A stretch of DNA of 11,047 bases from REEB506 sp040381035 (GCA_040381035.1 JBEIHY010000100.1:1-11047); one strand, 5' to 3'; shown: positions 1 to 4,942, numbered from the stretch's first letter. A program made the numbers and translations. The notes: generated from the sequence alone by a model not told the origin.

Positions 1-1
1 C

Positions 2-361
2 ATCAAGGGTGAGCCACGGCGGCGGTGGTCGCGTGAGGAGAAGTTGGCGGCGGTGGCAGCGGCGCTGCAGCCGGGCGTGCGGCTGACGGATGTGGCGCGC
101 GCGATTGGCCCCAATCCAAGCATGGTGTGGGGCTGGCGCAAAGCGTTGCGCACTGAGCTTGAAGGCGCGACCCAGTCGGCGGTGACGTTTGCGCCGGTGG
201 CGATGATCGAGGAGCCGCCACGCCAGGGGCCGCCCGTTTGTGATGGCGCCATCCGCGTTGAGTTTGGCCCCGCGATCCGCATGCATGTGGCATCCGTCGC
301 GCCGGATGCTCTGGCGGCGGCGATCGCGACGGCTTTGGCGCACGTGGTCGTCAAAAGATGA
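2..361 (+). CDS. tnpA: IS66 TnpA-like accessory protein, 5' partial
   Basis: The reading frame is open from the first bases of the window, so the true start is upstream. Visible residues begin with a basic RRRWSREEK segment. A helix-turn-helix follows (VRLTDVARAIGPNPSMVWGWRK), typical of the small DNA-binding OrfA protein of IS66 elements, which is related to the IS3/IS911 OrfA HTH. The C-terminal part is alanine- and valine-rich, as is usual for this protein. The stop codon overlaps the tnpB start as ATGA at 358-361, which indicates translational coupling. In IS66 this protein is an accessory transposition factor whose exact role is not settled. Confidence 0.85.
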   Translation: MKGEPRRRWSREEKLAAVAAALQPGVRLTDVARAIGPNPSMVWGWRKALRTELEGATQSAVTFAPVAMIEEPPRQGPPVCDGAIRVEFGPAIRMHVASVAPDALAAAIATALAHVVVKR

Positions 362-705
362 TCCCGGTTCCCGCGAGCGTGCGAGTGTTTCTCGCCACCG
401 GCCACACCGACATGCGCAAGGGCTTCGATGGCTTGTCGCTCGCCGTGCAGGAGCATCTGAAAATGCACGCCCATGCTGGCCAGATCTTCGTCTTTCGGGG
501 AAGGCGCGGCGATCTGATCAAGGTGCTGTGGCATGACGGCCAGGGGATGTGTCTGTTCTCAAAACGCCTGGAGAAAGGCCGATTCATTTGGCCATCACCG
601 GCAGATGGCGCGATCCAATTGTCGCCGGCGCAGCTGGGCTATTTGCTTGAAGGCATTGACTGGAGAGCGCCGCAGCGCACCTGGCGCCCCGAAGCGGCTG
701 GCTGA
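358..705 (+). CDS. tnpB: IS66 accessory protein TnpB
   Basis: This 115-residue protein has the usual length and hallmarks of the IS66 Orf2/TnpB family. It begins with IPVPASVRVFLATGHTDMRK, then GFDGLSLAVQE, the GQIFVFRGRRGDLIKVLWHD core, and LEKGRFIWP near residues 75-82. The start overlaps the tnpA stop (ATGA), so no separate ribosome site is needed. TnpB is required for IS66 transposition in experimentally studied members, but its biochemical role is unclear. The gene looks intact here although the downstream transposase is broken. Confidence 0.95.
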   Translation: MIPVPASVRVFLATGHTDMRKGFDGLSLAVQEHLKMHAHAGQIFVFRGRRGDLIKVLWHDGQGMCLFSKRLEKGRFIWPSPADGAIQLSPAQLGYLLEGIDWRAPQRTWRPEAAG

Positions 706-785
706 CTCATTTGTGATGCTGCGAGGCATCCTGATATGCCGATTCCGGCGCCTCAAACCGCGCGAAACATGCTTTATTCGTAGCT

Positions 786-1001
786 ATGGACGCTGCCGAT
801 CTGCCTGACGACATCGAAGCGCTGAAAGCGATGGTCATCGAAGCGCAGAGCGCGCGACGTCATGCCGAAGCGCGCGAGAAATCTGCCGAAGCCCTGCTGC
901 TCCATATGCGATTGGAAATTCTGCGCTTGCGCCGCGCGCAATTCGGCCAAAAATCTGAACGCGGCGCCCGCCTCGCCGAGTGTCAAGCGTCACCGGGCTG
1001 A
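786..1001 (+). pseudogene. tnpC: IS66 transposase TnpC, N-terminal fragment
   Basis: The frame opens with LPDDIEALKAMVIEAQSARR, followed by an alanine- and arginine-rich coiled-coil stretch and the LRRAQFGQKSERGARL motif. This is the N-terminal leucine-zipper and DUF-type region of IS66 transposases. Similarity ends near residue 65. The last residues before the stop at 999-1001 are encoded by foreign sequence that belongs to an antitoxin gene on the opposite strand. The zinc-binding segment and the DDE catalytic domain are absent, so the fragment cannot catalyse transposition. Truncation by deletion or recombination at about 975-985 is the simplest reading. Confidence 0.85.
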
Positions 1002-1128
1002 TCCGGGCTACCGGCACGCCATGTTGCATCAGCAGGATTTCCGCGCCTTCCGCAACGCGCGCCAAAAGCCAAGCCAGATCGGGGTCAGACGCTTCTATCG
1101 AAATCGGGGGGCTGACGTTATCTGCCAT
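981..1128 (-). pseudogene. Phd/YefM-like antitoxin, N-terminal fragment
   Basis: Reading the minus strand from ATG at 1128 gives MADNVSPPISIEASDPDLAW, followed by LLARVAEGAEILLMQHGVPVARISPV. This is the pattern of Phd/YefM-family antitoxins: a short strand, a helix with LARVAxGxEILL, then HGxPVARxxPV. About 49 native residues remain of the roughly 80 usual for the family. After TLDT the frame continues into reverse-complement IS66 tnpC sequence with no family features. The C-terminal toxin-neutralising tail is therefore lost, and no partner toxin is seen next to it. In a complete system the protein would bind its own promoter through the N-terminus. An in-frame extension to 1158 is possible, but the family-like start is at 1128. 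Confidence 0.65.
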
Positions 1129-1129
1129 G

Positions 1130-1147
1130 ATGCATTCTGCCATGCAT
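1130..1147. promoter_or_regulatory. Paired ATGCAT motifs upstream of the Phd-like start
   Basis: Two copies of the palindromic hexamer ATGCAT lie at 1130-1135 and 1142-1147, 12 bases apart from start to start. They sit immediately upstream of the antitoxin ATG at 1128 (minus strand). Phd-type antitoxins commonly autorepress at palindromes overlapping their promoters, so these could be operator half sites. This is inferred from position only, and the motifs may be chance. Confidence 0.3.
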
Positions 1148-1234
1148 AGGCGCAACACGGAACCGCCTCAGTGACGTCAGCTTGCGCTTCAGAGAATTGC
1201 CCTTCTGCTTCCCCTCTTGGCTCGCGCTGTTAGA

Positions 1235-1511
1235 TCATATTGCACCTTTGTCGTTGCCGACAATCATCAAAGCCACCTGTTCCGACAGCGCCCGCACCGG
1301 ATTATCATCAAGATGTGTTGCCCGGCTCAACGAATTCGGCCGCGACGTCCAATCCTTTAGCAACGCAATAGGCGGTGATCTGTCGCCGCTGATGGGAAAT
1401 CGACAGATCGCTCTCCGCCTAGCGTCCCGTCGAGACGCGCAGATAAAGCGCGGCCTTGGCGACTGCAATAGCGACTGTCGCGTCAGGCGATGCAGGTGCT
1501 GCATCGGTCAT
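1235..1511 (-). pseudogene. Serine recombinase (resolvase/invertase), decayed N-terminal fragment
   Basis: From ATG at 1511 on the minus strand the translation contains ALYLRVSTG with the catalytic serine of the resolvase family. A stop codon TAG (1419-1421) stands where the family usually has Gln (GRQ). The frame resumes with AESDLSISHQRRQITAYC and LDVAAEFVEPGNTS, the normal resolvase N-terminal pattern up to about residue 67. A one-base insertion near 1310 then shifts the frame. The remaining residues (DDNPVRALSEQVALMIVG) are not clearly resolvase. The DNA-binding C-terminus is missing. The start overlaps the stop of the GNAT toxin (ATGA, 1508-1511), so it was the third gene of the toxin-antitoxin operon. 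Confidence 0.75.
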
Positions 1512-2029
1512 GGTTCCACCAATCGCTGGATCGTGTGCATTGGCAGCACCAGGCGGAGCGAGTCCGGCAGCCGCATGAAGCCGTTTCCTTCATAGAAAGC
1601 GGCGGCGCGTTCGCTGGTGGCGTCCACCACCAGCATCGAGGAACCGACCGTGGCCGCGCTCGCATAGGCGCGCCGCACGGCGTCGGCGAGCAGCATCGCA
1701 CCCAGGCGCTCGCCCTGCCGCGCTTCGCAGACCGCCAGCCGTCCTACCAGCGTGGCGCTGACCAGCGGATAGCGCGGGATATGCTTGCGGGCGGCGGCCG
1801 GCACTTCGCCTTGTGCAACACCTGTCGCGCACAGCGTATAATAGCCCAGCACGACATCCGGCTTGTCAGGTTCGATCAGAATGAAGACCCCATTCGCCTT
1901 GCGCCGCACATCCTGGTTCGCCTGCGTCCGGAGATAACGGTCGAGGCTGTCGACACCGCAGGAAAAGCCGTCCCGGTCATGATGCGACGCGAGCGCCTCG
2001 ATCTTCAAATCTGGCCGAGACGCCGCCAT
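1508..2029 (-). CDS. GNAT-family N-acetyltransferase toxin (TacT/AtaT-like)
   Basis: This 173-residue protein belongs to the GNAT toxins that acetylate charged tRNAs and block translation. It shows FSCGVDSLDRYLRTQANQD near residues 22-40, GYYTLCATGV at 62-71, and IPRYPLVSATLVGRLAV at 84-100. The acetyl-CoA loop QGERLG is at 105-110, LVVDATSERAAAFYEGNGF at 133-151, and the closing LPM at 162-164. Tyr146 in the AFYEGNGF motif corresponds to the conserved catalytic-region tyrosine of the family. Position 108 is Arg where many relatives have Gly in the QxxGxG loop. The start lies 2 bases after the antitoxin stop, and the stop overlaps a recombinase remnant. The pairing with a DUF1778 antitoxin strongly supports a toxin role; the exact tRNA target cannot be told from sequence. 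Confidence 0.9.
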   Translation of the reverse strand: MAASRPDLKIEALASHHDRDGFSCGVDSLDRYLRTQANQDVRRKANGVFILIEPDKPDVVLGYYTLCATGVAQGEVPAAARKHIPRYPLVSATLVGRLAVCEARQGERLGAMLLADAVRRAYASAATVGSSMLVVDATSERAAAFYEGNGFMRLPDSLRLVLPMHTIQRLVEP

Positions 2030-2031
2030 GC

Positions 2032-2337
2032 TCAGGAAGCGACCCGGCGCTTATGCTCGGCCAGCGCGCGGACCAGCCGCTCGCTCGGCTCAGGCGGATT
2101 GACCAGCGCGTCGAAGAATGCCGCGCGGTCGCGATCGGACAGCACTAACGTCTCATGCTCGGCGATCGTCCGGCGCGCGGTATCGGTGAGCGCGGTCACG
2201 CAAAAGTCGCTGACCTTGCGCCGTGACAGATGGGCGGCCCGTTCGATAAGATCCTTCGTCTCTTCATCCAGCCGGAATCCGAGGCGCTCGACGCGGTTGG
2301 GCGTTTCCCGTTCGATCTTGGGCTGTTTGCGCGGCAT
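2032..2337 (-). CDS. DUF1778-family ribbon-helix-helix antitoxin (TacA-like)
   Basis: The 101-residue protein has an N-terminal ribbon-helix-helix segment (VERLGFRLDEETKDLIERAA), then LSRRKVSDFCVTALTDTARR. A C-terminal tail follows with LSDRDRAAFFDALVNPPEP, the DUF1778 signature that wraps around the GNAT toxin. The start at 2337 is chosen because AGGAG stands 8 bases upstream and because an upstream ATG at 2397 would place translation across the promoter. The protein should neutralise the toxin encoded 2 bases downstream and repress the operon by binding the inverted repeat at 2376-2396. The gene looks complete and undamaged, in contrast to its neighbours. Confidence 0.9.
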   Translation of the reverse strand: MPRKQPKIERETPNRVERLGFRLDEETKDLIERAAHLSRRKVSDFCVTALTDTARRTIAEHETLVLSDRDRAAFFDALVNPPEPSERLVRALAEHKRRVAS

Positions 2338-2373
2338 CGGGGTCACTCCTACCATGGGCTGCGTTTGCCCAAC

Positions 2374-2402
2374 AATGTACGTCATATAGACGAACAAATC
2401 AA
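2374..2402 (-). promoter_or_regulatory. Promoter of the antitoxin-toxin operon
   Basis: On the minus strand there is a sigma-70-like pair: -35 TTGATT (2397-2402) and -10 TACATT (2374-2379), separated by exactly 17 bases. It lies about 37 to 65 bases upstream of the antitoxin ATG. The spacer is almost entirely filled by an inverted repeat, so an antitoxin bound there would block RNA polymerase. The match to consensus is moderate and the assignment rests on spacing and position. Confidence 0.55.
2376..2396. promoter_or_regulatory. Inverted-repeat operator of the DUF1778/GNAT pair
   Basis: A 21-base imperfect palindrome has arms TGTACGTC (2376-2383) and GACGAACA (2389-2396) around a five-base ATATA centre. 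Seven of eight arm positions pair. It covers the spacer of the predicted promoter and part of its -10 element. TacA-type antitoxins are ribbon-helix-helix proteins that bind such short palindromes cooperatively with the toxin, which makes this the likely autoregulatory site. Confidence 0.6.
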
Positions 2403-2422
2403 CCTTAAAACTCTGCCGCCCA

Positions 2423-2662
2423 TCAGGCCCGCGGCCCGAAAAGCTCGCCCAGCTCTTCGGCGAAATGGCTTTCCAAGACCCTCAACTCGGCGTCCGCGAT
2501 CGGCACGATTTCGGGCCAGTCGTCCGTCACGGTGATCGCCCCCTCCAAATGCAGCGGCAACCGCCCCGCCCGCGGCGCTGGCGGCTGGGTATAGTCGAAG
2601 AGGCCTTCAGGAGCGCCAGACCAGACAGGCAGAGCCGGGCGCGAATGTCGCTTCTGGGCCAT
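2423..2662 (-). CDS. Small hypothetical protein (79 aa)
   Basis: I do not recognise a named family. The protein starts with a basic, proline-rich segment (MAQKRHSRPALPVWSGAPEG) and continues through LFDYTQPPAPRAGRLPLHLE. It ends with an acidic stretch containing ITVTDDWPEIVPIADAE and ESHFAEELGELF. The change from basic head to acidic tail and the ordered tryptophans look like a real protein rather than a shadow frame, and the opposite frames are less coherent. It lies on the same strand upstream of the TA operon but is separated from it by the promoter. There are no membrane segments or cysteines. The ribosome site is weak. The window gives no direct clue to function. Confidence 0.55.
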   Translation of the reverse strand: MAQKRHSRPALPVWSGAPEGLFDYTQPPAPRAGRLPLHLEGAITVTDDWPEIVPIADAELRVLESHFAEELGELFGPRA

Positions 2663-2668
2663 GCGCCA

Positions 2669-2760
2669 TCATGGAACGGTGTGCGACACCCATTGCAAGT
2701 GCAACGACGAAGCGTCGTCCGCCTGGCCACTCAACACCCGGACGTGCGTGCTCGGCTTGA
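2669..2760 (-). pseudogene. Possible 3' end of a gene cut by the IS110-type remnant
   Basis: On the minus strand, a frame ending with TGA at 2669-2671 reads STHVRVLSGQADDASSLHLQ and then WVSHTVP just before the hypothetical gene, only 6 bases from its ATG. Upstream of about 2760 the DNA becomes IS110-type transposase sequence on the other strand. This could be the tail of a gene that once preceded the hypothetical gene in an operon. I do not recognise it, and it may be a chance frame. Confidence 0.25.
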
Positions 2761-2765
2761 TCCTT

Positions 2766-3188
2766 TCTGCGGCGCGTGAAGACGCGCTTGTCAAACGGCT
2801 TGAAACGATCCCCGGCATCGGACCGATAACCGCATCGGCGATCGTCGCAACGGTCGGTGACGCGGCTGCATTCCGCAGCGCGCGCGATTTCGCCGCCTGG
2901 ATCGGGTTAACCCCGCTCAATAAATCGAGCGGCGGCAAGGAGCGCCTCGGGCGGATTACCAAGATAGGCGACCAGTACCTGCGAAAGCTCTTAGTCGTGG
3001 GTATGACGTCACGGGTTGGCGCCGCCTTGCGAAACCCAGAGAGGGCCGATCCCTGGGTGAGGGATTTGCTCAGCCGCAAGCCGACGCGCCTTGCGACGGT
3101 GGCGATGGCCAACAAAGCCGCCCGGATCGTTTGGGCCGTGCTGACGCATGGTGAGGCCTTCAGACAGCGCGCCGTCGTCGTGGCCTAA
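2766..3188 (+). pseudogene. IS110-family transposase, C-terminal fragment
   Basis: The frame carries the Transposase_20 domain. It has LETIPGIGPITASAIVATVG (helix-hairpin-helix-like), FRSARDFAAWIGLTPLNKSS, GGKERLGRITKIGDQYLRKL, and a C-terminal helix-rich tail ending at the stop at 3186-3188. IS110 enzymes use a RuvC-like DEDD domain plus a serine in this C-terminal domain. The SSGG segment that carries the serine is present here, but the DEDD half is absent. About 140 of some 340 residues remain. The open frame extends further upstream to 2661 only by chance, through sequence overlapping a minus-strand gene. Confidence 0.85.
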
Positions 3189-3450
3189 ACCCAACCTCTG
3201 GGAAGGGAAATCAGCGATCGAAATTGCAAGGACGATGCGACGTGATGGCGAACCCGGCTCGGCCGGACGCTGGGAAAGTCCGCGATATGTCAAGGACATC
3301 AAACGTCCGAAAACCCGAATGGACCCCAGCCTGCGAAAACCTTCAGGGCCAGCGGCTTCTCCGCCGCGAACACAGGCCGAACACAGGACCGTACCAAATC
3401 AGGCGCGCAAAAACGTCATTTCCCCTTGCAACGCAGGAGCCATCCACACA
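3189..3450 (+). ncRNA. Non-coding right end of the IS110-type remnant, possible bridge-RNA region
   Basis: This stretch has no convincing gene; the open frames across it look like translated non-coding DNA. IS110-family elements encode a structured bridge RNA in a long non-coding end. In the IS1111 group that end lies downstream of the transposase, which matches this layout. I cannot fold the RNA or identify its target- and donor-binding loops by eye, so the RNA call is inferred from family knowledge and position. Confidence 0.35.
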
Positions 3451-3496
3451 GGACATATCGGGTGGCGCCGACACGTCGACATCTAAGCCTGCCGAA

Positions 3497-3516
3497 TGAT
3501 AGCATATACGCTATCA
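3497..3516. promoter_or_regulatory. Palindrome upstream of the PIN toxin gene
   Basis: A 20-base palindrome has perfect 7-base arms TGATAGC and GCTATCA around ATATAC, ending 10 bases before the PIN ATG. It contains a TATAC sequence that could be a -10 element, so it may be an operator bound by the cognate antitoxin. It is also followed by GTTTTAG and could instead form a small hairpin. No strong ribosome site follows, which would fit a near-leaderless transcript. Confidence 0.5.
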
Positions 3517-3526
3517 GTTTTAGACT

Positions 3527-3758
3527 ATGGATCGGGTCGTTATCGACACCAATGTATTCGTGTCCGCCCTGCTGAGCGCCGATGGCGGGGCCAGAGCAGT
3601 GCTGCGTTTGGCGCTCAAGCGTGGAATCCAACCGGTGTTCGGGAACGCGCTGTTCGCCGAACATGAGGGCCTGCTCGCCTGCGGCCCGATATGGGCGAAA
3701 TGCCCTCTGAATGAAGGCGAGCGCGCAACTTTGTTCGAAGCGCTGCTGAGCGTCAGTG
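3527..3758 (+). pseudogene. PIN-domain toxin (COG1569-like), N-terminal fragment
   Basis: The translation begins MDRVVIDTNVFVSALLS, the first PIN-domain motif with the acidic Asp7 that binds metal. It continues through a hydrophobic helix, the PVFGNALFAEHEGLLA segment with the conserved Glu region, and LNEGERATLFEALL. PIN toxins of this group are RNases of about 140 residues. Only 77 native residues remain before a small mobile element begins at 3759, and the frame then closes after a few element-encoded residues at 3781. The second half, with the other catalytic acids, is missing, so it should be inactive. No antitoxin gene is next to it; IS110-type DNA lies upstream. Confidence 0.8.
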
Positions 3759-3877
3759 TGTCAATCGGCGTACAAAAATGACCCCGCGTATTGCCTCAGG
3801 AAGAATTGTTACCCTGGGGATCGGCATAATCATGCGGTGAAAGGCAATGCGGGGTCAAAATTGCACGCCGGGGAACA
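3759..3877. mobile_element. 119-bp element with IS21-like ends (MITE-like or deletion remnant)
   Basis: Both outer ends start TGT and carry an imperfect inverted repeat of about 40 bases. The left end reads TCAATCGGCGTACAAAAATG then ACCCCGCGTATTGCCT. The right end, read inward on the minus strand, gives TTCCCCGGCGTGCAATTTTG then ACCCCGCATTGCCT. The CGGCGTNCAAAATTGACCCC pattern is typical of IS21-family ends. The roughly 45-base centre has no gene. The left boundary falls exactly where PIN-toxin similarity ends, and the right boundary exactly where integrase similarity ends. No target duplication is visible because different sequences lie on each side. Confidence 0.6.
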
Positions 3878-4114
3878 CACAACGATATGGCCGACCTCCA
3901 CCGCCCATGCCTCCAACGCCGCGCGCTTCTCCCGCAGATACTCGTTGCGATCGTAAACCCAGCTGACCGCCGAGCCGACCAGGTGCGCAATCACGCGCTC
4001 GGCGATTTCATAGCTCACACCCACCCGCTCACTGGTCATCATCGTGCGTCCGGTGCGGCGCAAATCGTGCGGGCCGGCGTGGGCGATCCCGGTGAATATG
4101 CAGGCCCGCGCCAT
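3878..4114 (-). pseudogene. Phage-type tyrosine integrase, C-terminal catalytic fragment
   Basis: On the minus strand the frame shows AHAGPHDLRRTGRTMMTSER (the H-x-x-R active-site box), then EIAERVIAHLVGSAVSWVYD with the third-position His and the nucleophilic Tyr, then RNEYLREKRAALEAWA. This is the C-terminal catalytic domain of a P4/prophage-like integrase. The N-terminal DNA-binding part and the first catalytic Arg are missing, replaced at about 4114 by IS256 sequence. The 3' end is replaced at 3877 by the small IS21-like element, which supplies the last 14 residues and the stop. It is a dead remnant that marks a former integrated element. Confidence 0.8.
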
Positions 4115-4273
4115 GGCGCTCGGGCGAGCGCTCGTGACGCGCCGCGCCGGCATTGTCGGCGTCAAAGTCCATCAGCCGGTTGAGCGCGGTCTCGGCCAGC
4201 ACGCGCGATGCAAGTCGCCGTCCTCGCTCATTTGGATAGCTGAGAGCAATTGCTGCAAGTTGTCGTTGGTCAT
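4112..4273 (-). pseudogene. IS256-family transposase, N-terminal fragment
   Basis: From ATG at 4273, preceded by GAGGA about 9 bases upstream, the minus strand reads MTNDNLQQLLSAIQMSEDGD and LHRA. After a shift of frame near 4205, apparently two extra bases, it continues LAETALNRLMDFDADNAGAA RHERSPER. This corresponds to the N-terminus of mutator-type (IS256) transposases, where a short leader is followed by a helix and the G/A-RHERSxER motif. The DDE catalytic domain is absent. A frameshift plus truncation makes it non-functional. Confidence 0.6.
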
Positions 4274-4344
4274 CGGCTTCGATCCTCGGTTTGAGTTGCG
4301 TGTCGCAACACAACCCTTGCCGGGATCCTCCGATGACCGCCCCC

Positions 4345-4391
4345 GCGCCCTGGGCGCGCGCAGACTCTTGCGGTCCGCGCGCCCAGGGCGC
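4345..4391. repeat. Perfect 16-bp inverted repeat (strong hairpin)
   Basis: The left arm GCGCCCTGGGCGCGCG (4345-4360) is perfectly complementary to CGCGCGCCCAGGGCGC (4376-4391), with a 15-base loop. It lies between the presumed IS256 end and the transposase start. There is no T-run, so it is not a classic intrinsic terminator. In RNA read from outside it could hinder transcription or translation of the transposase, as is known for other IS elements; that role is inferred here. Confidence 0.75.
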
Positions 4392-4485
4392 TCCGTCAGG
4401 AATTTACACCATCCGAATGGACGCAACCTGAGCCGCTGACCTGCCCCCGGAATTTCGAACCAAAACTTGCTTGAAAGTCGACCTT

Positions 4486-4880
4486 CGCGCACCAAAATCA
4501 CGCCGCGCGCGGCATCGAGATCATAGAGCTTGAGATCGATCAGCTCCTGGCGGACACACGCCGGTGGAATAGAGCGTCTCCAACATCGCGCGGTCGCGCA
4601 GGCCGATCGGATGGCCCACATCCGGCCGCGCCATCACCGGCTCGACGTCCGGCGCCGTCAGGATTGTGCCCGGCAGACGCCGGCCGCTGCGACGGCGTTC
4701 AAGCGCGGAGGCCGGGTTCTGGAAGATCACATGCGCCTTCGCGAGATGCGTGAAGAACGCCTGCAAGGGGTCAGGATGGGCGATCTGACTGCGGACCGAC
4801 AAAGGCGCGCCGCAGGCCCTGCGATGCGAAAAAGAGATGGCGCTGCCGCAGCGATCGGCAGACAAACTTCGGCGCCATTT
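4486..4880 (-). pseudogene. XerC/XerD-like tyrosine recombinase, frameshifted fragment
   Basis: Minus-strand pieces in different frames join into one protein. First is a QRHLFF-like segment near 4830-4850, then APLSVRSQIAHPDPLQAFFT, HLAKAHVIFQNPASALE, LPGTILTAPDVE and GLRDRAMLETLYSTGV. After a one-base insertion near 4557 come VRQELIDLKLYDLDAARGVI and LVREG. This is the SAM-like N-domain and the start of the catalytic domain (LETLYSTGxRxxEL, holding the first active-site Arg region) of recombinases often found with IS91-type or integron-like elements. The catalytic end is missing. At least two frameshifts and truncations at both sides show it is dead. Confidence 0.75.
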
Positions 4881-4942
4881 TGCATGCGGCCATGCGTTCA
4901 ACGTCTCGCCGGATGGCGCCCCTGCAGCAGCCGGATTGAAAC

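Larger units (their letters stand above)
1..981 (+). mobile_element. IS66-family element, truncated at its right side
   Basis: Three consecutive plus-strand reading frames match the standard IS66 order tnpA, tnpB, tnpC. The first two overlap by ATGA, and about 80 bases separate tnpB from tnpC. The left end lies outside the window. The right side stops inside tnpC after only about 65 codons of a protein that is normally around 500 residues. The sequence then changes into the 3' part of an antitoxin gene read on the other strand, at about 975-985. The main transposase is therefore missing and the copy cannot move on its own. The exact junction is inferred from where each protein similarity ends. 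Confidence 0.85.
2765..3450 (+). mobile_element. IS110/IS1111-type element, 5' truncated
   Basis: The region contains the C-terminal third of an IS110-family transposase and about 260 bases of downstream non-coding DNA. That DNA ends with a CTTGCAACGCAGGAGCCATC-like stretch near 3425-3445, which resembles right ends I associate with IS1111-group elements. The left end and the RuvC-like catalytic domain are missing. The boundaries are approximate because these elements lack conventional terminal inverted repeats and target duplications. Confidence 0.65.
4108..4421 (-). mobile_element. IS256-family element, left-end fragment
   Basis: Reading the minus strand, an end-like sequence containing GGATGGTGTAAATTCCTGA (about 4397-4415) is followed by a strong hairpin, then a ribosome site and the first part of an IS256-type transposase. 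The element is cut after about 55 codons, where integrase sequence begins. The terminal repeat is assigned by resemblance to IS256-family ends and the boundary is approximate. Confidence 0.5.

Noticed and set aside
1490..2389. Long plus-strand open frame of 299 codons
   Set aside because: It is the antisense shadow of the GNAT toxin and DUF1778 antitoxin, is very rich in Arg and Ser, and shows no family motif.
2338..2397. N-terminal extension of the antitoxin to ATG at 2397
   Set aside because: This ATG lies in the predicted promoter and operator, while 2337 has a good ribosome site and the family-like start.
3148..3499. Open frames in the IS110-type right end
   Set aside because: They look like translated non-coding IS DNA and have no recognisable domain.
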